64,000 bases of DNA from an uncultured Bacteroidales bacterium (GTDB lineage: Bacteria > Bacteroidota > Bacteroidia > Bacteroidales > P3): the NCBI GenBank assembly GCA_949291555.1, contig CASEWE010000007.1, positions 29,509-93,508 on the forward strand, read 5' to 3'. Made by a program: the position numbers and the translations under genes. This document shows positions 33,413-43,045 of this stretch, in pieces (within the stretch, counting starts at the first letter, position 1; every line of letters starts with the position of its first letter). Under the pieces are notes generated by a model. The model did not search any database and was not told where the DNA came from. It was given only the letters and a program-made list of their open reading frames with translations.

Positions 33413-33710
33413 ATTTTTGCGGCAAGATGGCCAAGGGCGGTGTCGGAAATCCGGATCCGGACCCGTTGCAAGTTTGCGAAACTTCAATTCCGGTCTGGGA
33501 TATGCACCGGAAACCCGTTGCGATTTTGCAAAATGCCTTTAGGGATACCGATCCTTGCGCTGGCTCGTTTCCCATCGGGCTTGTTCGGTCCGTTTCTCTC
33601 CGCGGGCTTTCTCCGGTTCGCCCGTTTTTCCGCCTGCGGAATTGCCTTTGGAGGCTTTCAACGGGTCGCCCCGCTTTGGAGCCGCCCTGGCCCGGATGGG
33701 CATTATTTTG

Positions 33711-33718
33711 TAATTTTG
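33711..33718 (+). promoter_or_regulatory. -7 element before the choloylglycine hydrolase-like gene
   Basis: TAATTTTG fits TAnnTTTG and lies about 100 bases upstream of the ATG. No clear -33 box is visible. Confidence 0.45.
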
Positions 33719-33816
33719 AAATTGTGCCTGCACGGGATAAACCGGGGGCGGCTCGGGAATCAGGCCTGCTTCTACCCCGGGCCGAACGGGTCGGGTGAAT
33801 TTTTAAATTTCTCTCT

Positions 33817-34884
33817 ATGAAAAGGAAAGTTTTGTTTTTGGGAGCAATCCTCATCGGAAGCTTGTGCGCGGGACGTCTTTCCGCCTGCACCGGAATCAGC
33901 CTGAAAGCCTTGGACGGGAGCATCGTGGTGGCCCGGACCATCGAGTGGGGCGAAAGCGAGCTTGAAAGCCGGTATGTGATCGTGCCGAGAGGGACTTCGT
34001 TTGTCTCGTACACGCCGTCTGGCATGAACGGGCTGAAATTCTCTTCCCGCTACGGGTTTGCGGGCATATCCTTGGTGCAGAAGGAATTCGTGGCCGAAGG
34101 ATTGAATGAGGCCGGCCTCTCGGCGGGCTTGTTCTATTTTCCCGCCTATGGGCGTTACCCGGCTTTCGATTCGCTCAAGGCCGGGGAATACCTTGCCGAC
34201 TTGCAGGTGGTCCCCTGGATGCTTTCCTGCTTTGCCACGGTAGAGGAGGTCAAAGCCGCTATCGGTTCGGTCAAGATAACGGCTTTGCAAGGTTCGGCCA
34301 CGGTGCATTGGCGGGTTGCCGATGCCACGGGGGCCCAGGCCGTTGTGGAAGTCATAGACGGGCAGGTGCGGGTTTACGATAACCCGGCCGGCGTGCTTAC
34401 CAATGCGCCCGGCTTTGAATGGCAGCTGACCAATCTGAACAATTACGTGAACCTTTATCCCGGGTCGGCTTCGGCCAAGGCGTATGACGGTTTGCTGGTG
34501 CATCCGTTCGGGGCCGGGTCGGGCTTGCTGGGCTTGCCCGGCGATGTAACGCCGCCTTCGCGTTTCGTCCGGGCCTTTTTTTACAAGCAGACGGCTCCTC
34601 GGCGGGCAAACGGTTGGGAAACGGTGAAACAGTGCTTCCATATCCTCAATAATTTCGATATCCCTATCGGTATCGAGTTCGAGGCCGGGAAAGCCCCCGA
34701 ACTGCCGAGCGCGACCCAATGGACGGCCGTTGCCGATATTACCGGCCGGAAGTTTTATTTCAAGACCATGTACAACAGCCGCATCCGCTGCATGGACCTT
34801 GGCAAGATGAATTTCGAGAAGACGGGTTTCGTGGTCGAGCCTTTGGACAAGGAAAAGGAAGAACCGGTGGAATACATAAAGTAG
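33817..34884 (+). CDS. Choloylglycine hydrolase-family amidase (bile salt hydrolase-like)
   Basis: A 355-residue N-terminal-nucleophile amidase exported by a signal peptide (MKRKVLFLGAILIGSLCAG). Cleavage before C24 (SA|CTGIS) would expose the catalytic Cys. Other family residues are visible: R in VVARTIEWG, N in GLNEAGLSAG, N in VLTNAPGFEWQLTN and R in PPSRFVRAF. The ARTIEWG form matches the Gram-negative branch that includes Bacteroides bile salt hydrolases. Substrates may be conjugated bile acids, penicillin V or acyl-homoserine lactones; sequence alone does not decide. Confidence 0.88.
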   Translation: MKRKVLFLGAILIGSLCAGRLSACTGISLKALDGSIVVARTIEWGESELESRYVIVPRGTSFVSYTPSGMNGLKFSSRYGFAGISLVQKEFVAEGLNEAGLSAGLFYFPAYGRYPAFDSLKAGEYLADLQVVPWMLSCFATVEEVKAAIGSVKITALQGSATVHWRVADATGAQAVVEVIDGQVRVYDNPAGVLTNAPGFEWQLTNLNNYVNLYPGSASAKAYDGLLVHPFGAGSGLLGLPGDVTPPSRFVRAFFYKQTAPRRANGWETVKQCFHILNNFDIPIGIEFEAGKAPELPSATQWTAVADITGRKFYFKTMYNSRIRCMDLGKMNFEKTGFVVEPLDKEKEEPVEYIK

Positions 34885-35106
34885 GCGGGCGCCGGGTTCC
34901 AGCTCCGGCACAACGGGCGTGCGGACCGGTGGAAGGCAGGAAACAGGCGGGTGGGCGTTTCTAAGCGCGGAAGCCGGGAATGGAAGGGAACCGGCCGGGA
35001 ATGCGGAAAACGCGGAGAGGAAGCCATGGATGCCGGCAGCAAGAAGGCGCAAGGATAACGCAAGGAGAAGCCAAGGATAAAAAGCATAAGACAAGAATAA
35101 AAACGC

Positions 35107-35604
35107 ATGAAGCACAAGGTCTTGTTTGTCTGCCTCGGGAATATTTGCCGTTCGGCCGCTGCCGAAGCGGTCTTGAAGCATTATCTGCAGGAAACCGGGC
35201 AATCCGGTTCGTTCCATGTGGATTCCGCCGGGACGGCCGGCTATCATGAAGGATGCCCGGCCGACGGGCGCATGATAAGCATTGCCGGGAAACGGGGTTA
35301 CGCGGTCGATTCCATTGCCCGCAGGATTTCGCGCCGGGATCTGGATTCCTTCGATTTGATCTTGACCATGGATCGGGAGAATTACCGCGATGTGCTGGCC
35401 TTGTGTTCCACCGATGCGCAGCGGGAAAAAGTAAGGCCTTTCATGGAGTTCGTGCCGGTTGCGGACAAGGAAAAATTCCGCGTTGATGCGGTTCCCGACC
35501 CGTATTACGGCGGCGAACGGGATTTCAACAAGGTTTTGGATATCCTGGAAACGGCAATGCCGCAGATTGCAGCTTGGTTTTCGAACGGAAACCCGGCGGA
35601 CTGA
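35107..35604 (+). CDS. Low-molecular-weight protein tyrosine phosphatase
   Basis: A 165-residue cytosolic phosphatase. The P-loop CLGNICRS starts at C9, and the general acid Asp is in VPDPYYGG. Such proteins often dephosphorylate tyrosine kinases that control capsule and exopolysaccharide export. The glycosyltransferase 98 bases downstream supports a polysaccharide link. It begins after a purine-rich A/G leader. Confidence 0.92.
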   Translation: MKHKVLFVCLGNICRSAAAEAVLKHYLQETGQSGSFHVDSAGTAGYHEGCPADGRMISIAGKRGYAVDSIARRISRRDLDSFDLILTMDRENYRDVLALCSTDAQREKVRPFMEFVPVADKEKFRVDAVPDPYYGGERDFNKVLDILETAMPQIAAWFSNGNPAD

Positions 35605-35701
35605 GGGGCAATCCGGAGGGAAAAACCGAATTGGAGCCGGGCTTTCAGCCAAGGCCGCACCTGAAATCAAAACCGAAGTCGAAGCCAATGGGACTGGCAT
35701 C

Positions 35702-36895
35702 ATGGAGCAGCAGCGAGCAGGAAAGAACATAGCTTTCCTTCATAAGGAGTTTTTCCACGGGGGAACCGAGAAGGTTACCCTTAACCTTTCCGAGGAATTT
35801 TCCCGCCGCGGGTTCCGCTGCTTTGCGATTTGCACGGAATACCAGGAATGGGATTGTTTGGCGGGAAGCCAGCCGCCGCTTTGCCTGTTGCCTTTTTCCG
35901 GGAGCGGCCTGCGGAACAGCGGGCAGGGGAGGGGTGAAGAGGACCGCGCGTACATGCAATTCGTCATCGAGCAAGTCGAACGGCTGGGCATCGACTTCCT
36001 GTTTGTCGTATACCCGTTTTTCGACAACTTGCATCTGGTGCGGGAAGCCTGTCCGGTCAAGCTTGTATTTGTCGATCATTCCGTTCCGTTCTGGCAGATT
36101 GATTCCCGGGTCGGTTTGCGCCCGGTATCGTGGAAAAAGCGTTTGTGGAAATTAGTCACGGCGGTTCCTAAGGAGAAAATTTTCCATCGGTACAGTCGCC
36201 GGTGGCTGCCTTTGTACCGGTACACCTACGAGGTCTGCGACGCCTATGTGGTCTTGGCCGATGCCTATCGGGAACAACTTTGCGGCCGCTTGGGCATAGA
36301 CGGGAAGAAAATCCGGACAATTGCCAATTTCTGCAAGCCGGTCGGCGGGGCCGGAGAGGGGGAAAAGGAAAGCATCGTGCTCTATTGCGGGCGCATGACG
36401 TATAAGGATAAGCGGGTAGACCGGCTGTTGCGCATCTGGAACCGTATTTGGAAAGAGGTGCCCGGCTGGAAGCTGGTTTTAGTGGGGCAAGGGCCTGAGA
36501 AAGGGAAGTTGGAACGGTTTGCCCGTTCCCGGAAGGTGGGGAATGTGCGTTTTGAGGGTTGGCAGCAGGATCCGGCCCCTTTTTTCCGGAAAGCTTCCGT
36601 GATATGCCTGGTTTCCACGTTCGAAAGTTTCGGCCTGGTCTTGGTCGAAGCCATGTCTGCCGGTTGCGTGCCGGTAGCTTTCGATTGCAGCGCCGGCGTT
36701 TCGTCTATCATCCGGCCGGATTGCGGGCTGCTGGTCCGGCCTTTCCGGGAAAAGGAATATGCCTGCCGCTTGAAAGCCTTGCTGAAAGACGCCCCCCTGC
36801 GCGAGGATCTTGCCCGGAAGGCGGTTGAAAAAGCCGGGTGTTTCGCTCCGGAGCCGGTCATGGAGCAATGGATGGCTTTGCTGCGGGAGCTGTAA
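35702..36895 (+). CDS. GT4-family glycosyltransferase
   Basis: A 397-residue GT-B glycosyltransferase. It starts MEQQRAGKNIAFLHKEFFHGGTEKVTLNLSEE, with the GGTE/K acceptor-side loop typical of GT4. It has IVLYCGRMTYKDKRVDRLL and ASVICLVSTFESFGLVLVEAMSAGCVPVAFD, the nucleotide-sugar site with its conserved Glu. The frame is open upstream, but 35702 is the first sensible ATG. It is probably transcribed with the phosphatase and acts in glycan synthesis. Confidence 0.87.
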   Translation: MEQQRAGKNIAFLHKEFFHGGTEKVTLNLSEEFSRRGFRCFAICTEYQEWDCLAGSQPPLCLLPFSGSGLRNSGQGRGEEDRAYMQFVIEQVERLGIDFLFVVYPFFDNLHLVREACPVKLVFVDHSVPFWQIDSRVGLRPVSWKKRLWKLVTAVPKEKIFHRYSRRWLPLYRYTYEVCDAYVVLADAYREQLCGRLGIDGKKIRTIANFCKPVGGAGEGEKESIVLYCGRMTYKDKRVDRLLRIWNRIWKEVPGWKLVLVGQGPEKGKLERFARSRKVGNVRFEGWQQDPAPFFRKASVICLVSTFESFGLVLVEAMSAGCVPVAFDCSAGVSSIIRPDCGLLVRPFREKEYACRLKALLKDAPLREDLARKAVEKAGCFAPEPVMEQWMALLREL

Positions 36896-37389
36896 GGTTT
36901 TTACGCGGGCCTGCCGCTCGGGATTTCAAGGTTTTTGCATCTTTCGGTTTTTTTGTGCTTTAACATTTTGGCGCTTTAGCACTTTAGCGTCTTTTGCATC
37001 TTTAGCATCTTCGGCGTCTTTGATGGCTTTTGCATCTTTGATAGGGTTGGCGGCCCGGTGTTCCGGTCGCCTCGGCATTCCCGGCGGCGTTTCTTCGGTT
37101 TTCAGGAGCCTTTCATAGGAAATTTTCCCGTAATCGTGCAGGAGCGCGCAAGGTGCCGTTTCCCGCTTTGCCGCAAAAAGGAGCCGGCTTGCCGATTGAC
37201 CATCATCAGTGCCGGCAAAGGTTTCCGCTTTGCCGCAAAAAGAAACCCCTGCCAGGGCCGAACGGGGCTCCGAAGCCGGATGTTGGGCTTCGGCTTCGCC
37301 GTTCAGGCTTGCTGGCAGGGGTCTTTGCTTATGGAAGGCCTCCCGTGCTTGCCGTGCTTAAGACAAGCGTTTCAAGGCGGTTTTTGGTT
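36896..37389. terminator. Intergenic region with a minus-strand terminator
   Basis: No gene. On the minus strand CCCCTGCCAG (37321-37312) pairs with CTGGCAGGGG (37255-37246), enclosing an inner GGCTTCGG hairpin, and is followed by TTTCTTTTT: a likely terminator for the M16 peptidase. The sequence CCGCTTTGCCGCAAAAAG occurs twice (near 37160 and 37226), and a TTTTGCATCTTT-like simple repeat fills about 36980-37040. Confidence 0.6.
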
Positions 37390-40200
37390 TTATTCTTGCG
37401 GGGCCATCATGATTTCCACAAGGTTGCCTTGTTCGAGCACCGATTTGAGAATGGCTTTGATGTTTTCCGCATCGATTTGCTCCACGGCTTGTTCGTACTC
37501 CTTGTCGAAGTCGCTCCCGTTATAGTTGTAGTAGAACTGCAGGTTGGAGAGCCACCATTCGTTGGTGATGCGGCTTTCGGGGATGTTCTTCTTGAAGTTT
37601 TCCACCGTCCGGCCGAGCTGCTCCTCGGTTGGGCCTTCGTTCATGAGCTTTTCAAGCCCTTCCTTGGCCAGTTCGCTCAGTTTCATGGCCGATTCCGGGT
37701 TGGTGTTGAAATAGACTTGGATCATGGCCCTTTCTTCGGGATGCTTCTGGAAGCCGTTCATGACGCTTGCCCCGTAGGTGCCGCCCTCTTCTTCCCGGAG
37801 AGTAGCCACGTAAATCATGTCGAGCACGTATTTGGCCGCATCCAGCATGACTTGGTTTTTCACCGAGAAGGGGATGTAGGCGGTGTAGACTTGCAAGACG
37901 GTCGTCTTGGGCGTTTCCATCGAGGTGGCGAAGTGGTTTTCGACCTTGCCTTTCACAATGTGTTCGCCCGTTTGCTGCCAGGTAGAAGCTTTCTTCCCTT
38001 TGGGCAACGAGCCTATGTATTTTTCAACAAGCGGCTTGATGGAATCCAATTGCACATGGCCCACGATGTAGAGCGTGGCGCCGGCCATGTCTTTGAAAAG
38101 CGTTTCCCGGTACACGCGCTCGATGGTTTCAAGGTTCGCTTTTTCCAGCGTTTCCATGCTGATTACCGTTTGCCTCGGGTTGTTGCCGAAGAGGGTCTTG
38201 GTCATTTCCTGCTGGAGTTTGTAGTCCGGGTTGTTTTCCATGTTGGGAAGCACGGCCCGGAGTTGCTCGATGCCGGTTTGGAATTCATCCTGGTCGAACC
38301 TCGGGTCGGCAATCGACAAGTACATCAGCGCGAAAGCGGTTTCTATGTCGCTGGGCGAGCTGGTGGCGGAAATGCCGTGGCGGATGGGACCGATGTAGAC
38401 CGCCCTCGACACGTTTTTGCCTGCCAGCATCTTCGATAGCGTGGTGGCCGGGAATTTCGACAAACCCGAATTGTACATGAATACGGAGAAGACATTGTCA
38501 TCGAACGAAGGCAAGTCTTCCGTGGCAATGAGCGAACGCCCGCCGTCTTTCACGATGTTCAGCAATACTTGGTCTTTTTTGTATTCGGTGGGCAGTACAA
38601 CCACTTTCATTCCGTTCTTGAGCGTCCATTCCGTGGCGGTTTTCCCGCCGAGCGTGATTTGGGTTTCCTGTTTCACGGGCGAACCTTTCAGGCGGCTTTT
38701 GTCCAGCAAGGGCTCGTTGGTGTTTACCGCTTCGTTAGGCGCGATTTCCGAAGCCTTCACTTCCGCCAGGGCTTGGGTGAAGTCTTGGGCGGAAGGATGC
38801 GAGAGGCCTTCTTTTTCCGGAGCCTTGTAGACAATGACCATGTTGTTGTCGGTGATGATGGTGGCGGCAATCTGGTTGAGGATGATCGAATTGATTTGCG
38901 AGCAGATCAATTTGGCTAGTTCGTATTCGGTCTGCGGTTCCATGTAGGGATAATTGTCGAAGAAATTATCCACGTAATCGCCGATGAAATCGGCGTTTTC
39001 CCGGGTTTCGGCCCCTTGCGCGGCTTTTTCGTACTGGCTGAGGATGTTGTCTTTGGCGCGCGATACTTCATCATCGGTGAAACCGTACCGTTTCATTTTT
39101 TCGACTTCGGTCATGAAGGCTTTGAAAGCGGCGATTCCCTCGCCCGGCTTGCAGACTACCGAACCGGTGGTGGCTTCCATGGTTTCGCAGAAGCTTTCAA
39201 TCCCGAGATAAGCATTCAGGAACGGCGCATCCGGCCGGGAGGTGATGTCGTTGAACCTTTCGCTCATGATGGCGCGGATGTAATCCTTCAGGATTTCGAG
39301 CATCATGCCGGCATCGGTGTTGTTGAGTTCTTCCGGCGCGGGTTCGCTTTTCCAGAGAATATCGATCGAGGTGCTGGTTGCTTCCGGGTCGGTGATGATT
39401 CCGATCAAGGGTTCCGTGTTTTCAGGAACCTTGTGCACTTGCTTGGGCTGGGGGTTTTCAGCGGCCGGAATTTGCGAGAAGGTGGATTTGATTTTGGCTT
39501 CCACGGCATCCACATCGACATCGCCGACTACGATAACGGCTTGAAGGTCGGGCCGGTACCACGTGCGGTAGAAGGTGCGGAGGCTTTCGGGCTTGAAGGT
39601 TTCCAGGTTTTCCTGGCTCCCGATGACGGTGCAGGTTGCGTATTTGGAATCGCCGTAATAGTAGGGAAATGCTTTCTCTATCATTCTTCGCATGGCGGTC
39701 ATGCCTTGCCGGCGTTCTTCGAGGATTACGCCCCTTTCATTGTCGATTTCCACCGAGTCGCAGGTTACGTAGTGCGAGTAGTCATGCAGGATGAGCAAGC
39801 AGGTGTCGATGACCCCTTCGCGCACCAGGGGAATATTGTTGAGCATGTACACGGTTTGTTCGACCCCGGTCATGGCGTTGATATTGCGGCCGAACTCGGC
39901 TCCGATGCTCTGGAGGTATTCGAGGATGCCTTTTCCGGGAAAATTCTTCGTGCCATTGAAGCACATGTGTTCGAGGAAGTGGGCCAGGCCGTCCTGGTCG
40001 GGGGTTTCCTGGATTGCGCCGACGTTGGTGGCCAGGTAAAATTCGGCCCTGTTGGCGGGTTTGTCGTTGTGCCGGATGTAGTAGGTGAGCCCGTTCTCGA
40101 GCGTTCCTTTCCGCACGGCCGGGTCGTTTGGCAGCGGGTTCTGGGCCCAAGCCGTCATGGCGCAAAAAGCGGCCACGATAGAAATGAAAAATCTTCTCAT
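37390..40200 (-). CDS. Secreted M16-family zinc peptidase
   Basis: A 936-residue periplasmic peptidase of the pitrilysin/insulinase clan. Signal peptide MRRFFISIVAAFCAMTAWAQ. The inverted zinc motif HXXEH is H74-FLE77-H78 in GLAHFLEHMCFNGTKNFPG, with the distal Glu expected in the following ERGVILEERR stretch. Two or more M16 repeats follow; the second half (from about residue 530) lacks the motif, as is normal. Bacteroidota usually use such enzymes for peptide degradation in the cell envelope. Confidence 0.92.
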   Translation of the reverse strand: MRRFFISIVAAFCAMTAWAQNPLPNDPAVRKGTLENGLTYYIRHNDKPANRAEFYLATNVGAIQETPDQDGLAHFLEHMCFNGTKNFPGKGILEYLQSIGAEFGRNINAMTGVEQTVYMLNNIPLVREGVIDTCLLILHDYSHYVTCDSVEIDNERGVILEERRQGMTAMRRMIEKAFPYYYGDSKYATCTVIGSQENLETFKPESLRTFYRTWYRPDLQAVIVVGDVDVDAVEAKIKSTFSQIPAAENPQPKQVHKVPENTEPLIGIITDPEATSTSIDILWKSEPAPEELNNTDAGMMLEILKDYIRAIMSERFNDITSRPDAPFLNAYLGIESFCETMEATTGSVVCKPGEGIAAFKAFMTEVEKMKRYGFTDDEVSRAKDNILSQYEKAAQGAETRENADFIGDYVDNFFDNYPYMEPQTEYELAKLICSQINSIILNQIAATIITDNNMVIVYKAPEKEGLSHPSAQDFTQALAEVKASEIAPNEAVNTNEPLLDKSRLKGSPVKQETQITLGGKTATEWTLKNGMKVVVLPTEYKKDQVLLNIVKDGGRSLIATEDLPSFDDNVFSVFMYNSGLSKFPATTLSKMLAGKNVSRAVYIGPIRHGISATSSPSDIETAFALMYLSIADPRFDQDEFQTGIEQLRAVLPNMENNPDYKLQQEMTKTLFGNNPRQTVISMETLEKANLETIERVYRETLFKDMAGATLYIVGHVQLDSIKPLVEKYIGSLPKGKKASTWQQTGEHIVKGKVENHFATSMETPKTTVLQVYTAYIPFSVKNQVMLDAAKYVLDMIYVATLREEEGGTYGASVMNGFQKHPEERAMIQVYFNTNPESAMKLSELAKEGLEKLMNEGPTEEQLGRTVENFKKNIPESRITNEWWLSNLQFYYNYNGSDFDKEYEQAVEQIDAENIKAILKSVLEQGNLVEIMMAPQE

Positions 40201-40392
40201 GATTTATTTTTTGTTTAGTTGAAAATGCAATGCCGGTCTTGTTTGTGTTTTTTCTTGTTTTTCCCGGGGCTTTTCCCCTCCGGGGTGTGGCTGTGGCGGA
40301 AATCCAAGGTGGGATTCCCGGAGGGTCCAGCAGGCGTTCATCCGAGGTGTTCGGCTGTTGGCGGAAATCCCTTTTGCGGCCGGATTCCGGCC

Positions 40393-40544
40393 CGGAGGTC
40401 GGATTCGGGGTCGGTGCTATCCGTTGGATTGCCAACCGGTACAACGGCTTCCGGCCCGGGGTGCGGCTCGGAGGTCGGACTCGGGGTCGGTGCCAGACGT
40501 TGAATTGCCGATCGGTACAACGGCTTCCGGCCCGGAGTGCGGCC
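40393..40544. repeat. 76-base tandem duplication in the M16 leader
   Basis: Two adjacent copies starting CGGAGGTCGGA (40393 and 40469) and including GGTACAACGGCTTCCGGCC. They differ at several positions and lie between the M16 promoter and its start codon. Confidence 0.75.
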
Positions 40545-40572
40545 TTTTTCCGAGGTTTGTCTTCAAAATCTG

Positions 40573-40580
40573 CAAATGTA
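40573..40580 (-). promoter_or_regulatory. -7 element, probable M16 peptidase promoter
   Basis: TACATTTG on the minus strand fits the -7 consensus and would give a leader of about 370 bases containing the 76-base duplication. No clear -33 box. Confidence 0.45.
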
Positions 40581-40665
40581 GCCAATTAGTTTGTGATTTG
40601 GAATGCGGGAAAGGCGTCTCTGCTTGGAAGACGTCATGACAGGCATCAGGAACATGTATTTTTAG

Positions 40666-40704
40666 TTATAAACTTGTTTATAAAATAAACTATCTGTACT
40701 TTTG
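40666..40704 (+). promoter_or_regulatory. Promoter with overlapping operator
   Basis: TTG (40674-40676), 20 bases, then TACTTTTG (40697-40704) form a full promoter. The inverted repeat TTATAAAC-TT-GTTTATAA (40666-40683) covers the -33 box, so a dimeric repressor bound there would block RNA polymerase. The winged-helix regulator encoded second in this operon is the obvious candidate. Confidence 0.65.
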
Positions 40705-40784
40705 CGAATGCAAAGCCATGCACTGCCATGGTTTCAGGCGCGCGTTTTTTTCCCAATGAAAACGAATTTTAAAATTATCAAGTC

Positions 40785-41390
40785 ATGGAAGACAGGAAAA
40801 TCACCGAGAAAGAAAGCCTCGAACTCATTTCCGAAATGATCCGGAAGACCAAGGAGGAAACTTCGAGCAAGAAAGACTACAATGCATTTTTGTTTTATGG
40901 CTACGGAGCCGTGTTTGTCTCGTTGCTGGCTTGGCTCTTGATTCGTCTTACCGGGGAATGGGACTTCATGTTCGTATGGCTCGTCATGTTCTTGCCGTAT
41001 CTGGCGACAACCTTTGCGGGGAAAAAGAAGAAGCCCGGCGCGAAAACCTATTTGCAAGGCATGCTGGACAGTGTTTGGAAAGTGATAGGGAGCATGTTCG
41101 GCCTGACCATCCTGGCCATGATGCTGATGGGTTTCCTGATTGGTGAAATCGATTTCTCGCTGATGATGCCCTTGTCGATTCTCTATGCGGGCATCGGCAC
41201 CTCGATGACCGGGCTCGTACTCCGGGAAAGATGGTTCGTCTGGCCTCCCTTGCTGGGGCTGCTGGTAGCCGTTTACATGCTGATGGAAGGAGTTTGCACC
41301 AATGACTGGAACCTTTGGTTCGGATTTTCTCTCTTGGTTTTCATGGTGATACCGGCTCATATCGTCCGGGGAAAAATCAAACGGTCATGA
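40785..41390 (+). CDS. Multi-spanning membrane protein, function unknown
   Basis: A 201-residue protein with a charged cytoplasmic N-terminus (MEDRKITEKESLELISEMIRKTKEET) and about six hydrophobic segments between residues 35 and 190. The N-terminus resembles membrane proteins that Bacteroidota encode next to small MarR/PadR-like regulators. Its stop overlaps the start of the regulator (ATGA), so they are translationally coupled. No enzyme motif is seen. Confidence 0.75.
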   Translation: MEDRKITEKESLELISEMIRKTKEETSSKKDYNAFLFYGYGAVFVSLLAWLLIRLTGEWDFMFVWLVMFLPYLATTFAGKKKKPGAKTYLQGMLDSVWKVIGSMFGLTILAMMLMGFLIGEIDFSLMMPLSILYAGIGTSMTGLVLRERWFVWPPLLGLLVAVYMLMEGVCTNDWNLWFGFSLLVFMVIPAHIVRGKIKRS

Positions 41391-41674
41391 AGGAACTCGA
41401 TCCGTTGCTGCATTCGCAGCTCCGATTGGCTGTCATATCCTTGCTGCTGTCGGTCGAGGAAGCCGATTTCAGCTACCTCAAGGAAAAGACGCAGGCCACA
41501 TCGGGCAACCTGAGCGTGCAAATTGAAAAATTGTCCGAGGCCGGCTATATTTCCGTCCGGAAAGAAATCGTGGGCAAGAAGCCCCGGACTTCTTGCCGCC
41601 TTACCGAAAAGGGGAGAGCGGCCTTGGAAGACTATGTTTCCTCGTTGAAATCCTATCTCGGGCAAGTGCTTTAG
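41387..41674 (+). CDS. Small winged-helix transcriptional regulator
   Basis: A 95-residue one-domain regulator starting MKELDPLLHSQLRLAVISLL. The recognition region SYLKEKTQATSGNLSVQIEKLSEAGYI and the wing SVRKEIVGKKPRTSCRLTEKGR are those of the ArsR/MarR-like HTH_34 group. There is no visible metal or ligand pocket. It probably represses its own operon at the palindrome around 40674. Confidence 0.85.
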   Translation: MKELDPLLHSQLRLAVISLLLSVEEADFSYLKEKTQATSGNLSVQIEKLSEAGYISVRKEIVGKKPRTSCRLTEKGRAALEDYVSSLKSYLGQVL

Positions 41675-41945
41675 GCTGGCGGTCGCGGAAGGCAGGGCTC
41701 GGTTTTCAGGACTAAGTGAAAGGTGCAGGCGGCTCGCCGGACGGCACCGCTTTGCGGGTATTCTTGTTCCGGCAGCTAGGGTGCAAGTCTAATGCAAGGC
41801 GCAAGTCCCGTTTGACGGGGTCGCGCCTTGCACCCAACCGTCAAAACAGCCCTGCCTGTCGTTTCTGGACTCTTTTCGCCGTTGCATGCGGAGACGTCCG
41901 GAAATCTTTTGACTGGTTGCGGCAATAGCCGGAACAAGCCACCGT
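41675..41945. other. Intergenic stretch with a hairpin
   Basis: No gene. GGTGCAAG and AAGGCGC near 41790-41810 pair with GCGCCTTGCACC near 41825-41841, giving a stem-loop with no T run. Confidence 0.45.
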
Positions 41946-42436
41946 GTCTGTCTCATTGATCTGATTTCAGCGGGTTTATTGGATGATTTTTTCCATTTGC
42001 CGATAAGGATACATACAACGGACTTCGTGCTAATGAACTGACGGATAAAAGCCAGTCAGAGGTCGTGCAACGGCATGTCGGCTTGGAACACCTGACAGTG
42101 AAACAGCATTCAGGAAAGGAAGTGGTCGAAATCGTGTCATTCCGGGCAAACTGCCATAACAATGTTTCTGTTGCGGACTGTTCCGTATGGCTGTATGCCA
42201 AACGCCATGGATATACGCTGCTGACAGGTGATGCAAAGCTCAGAAATTCTGCTCAAAAATCCGGGGTGACCGTTTGGGGCATCCTCCGCATATTCGATAT
42301 GCTGGTGGATGAGTTCAAGATTATTTCGCCAAGAGTAGGAGCGGAACGCCTTGAACGGCTTTATAAACGCAACAACCGGCTTCCTTCACGGGAAATAGAA
42401 AATCGTGTCGGAAAGTGGAGATTAGGTGCAGGGTAG
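41946..42436 (+). pseudogene. PIN-domain toxin (VapC-like), frameshifted
   Basis: The first part reads VCLIDLISAGLLDDFFHLP and TTDFVLMN, then stops near 42040. One frame over, the protein continues NELTDKSQSEVVQRHVGLEHL through VSVADCSVWLYAKRHGYTLLTGDAKLR, GVHGVLWIFD-like GVTVWGILRIFDMLVDE and RLPSREIENRVGKWRLG. Joined, this is a Bacteroidota PIN ribonuclease of about 155 residues with its acidic residues (D near the start, AD, GD). There is no proper start codon and no antitoxin beside it, so it is a decayed toxin gene. Confidence 0.7.
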
Positions 42437-42494
42437 GATGCTGATTTTTAACAGGATGTTGATTTTTTGAAATCTTGATTTCCAAGATTTCTTG

Positions 42495-42579
42495 CGGAGA
42501 GAGAGGGATTCGAACCCTCGGTACCAAAAGGTACAACGGTTTTCGAGACCGCCCCGATCGACCACTCCGGCATCTCTCC
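42495..42579 (-). tRNA. tRNA-Ser (anticodon CGA)
   Basis: An 85-base cloverleaf on the minus strand with acceptor GGAGAGA/TCTCTCC, anticodon loop CTCGAAA (CGA), the long variable arm of serine tRNAs (GTACC/GGTAC) and T-arm GAGGGTTCGAATCCCTC. No encoded CCA. Confidence 0.96.
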
Positions 42580-42662
42580 TTTTCCCGTAGCCCCTGCTCT
42601 TTCTTCCGGGATTTCCAAGAAGAATTTGCAGCACACCGGCTGCGGTTGTGTCAAACGGAGTG

Positions 42663-42670
42663 CAAAAGTA
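42663..42670 (-). promoter_or_regulatory. -7 element of tRNA-Ser
   Basis: TACTTTTG on the minus strand, 84 bases before the tRNA. No clear -33 box. I see no gene in 42580-43045. Confidence 0.5.
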
Positions 42671-43045
42671 CACAAAAAACCGAATATTCTAAGAGGCTGT
42701 TGAAATTATCGCAGCGCTGTTCGGGCAAGACGTGCCTGTTTTGCTTCCGGGCGCTTCCGGAAGCGGTTTGCATTCGCCGCAAGGGGGTGGATGCAAAGGC
42801 GTGCGGCGGTTTTACGGATTCTTAAAAAAATCTAAGGTTAGGGATTTTTAACTTAAACCGTCTTGCAAGGACATCTTTTTTTGCTCTCTTTGCCATCGGA
42901 TTGCCATCGGAACAATCCCGGTGCGATTTTAGCCGGGTCCGGCAAGGAATTCCGAAGCCGGCGCAAACGATCGAAATTTCTAAGAAAGATGCATGCAAGG
43001 CCCTCTCTCCCCGGTTTTTCTCGTGTTTTCCGTCCGATTTCCTGC

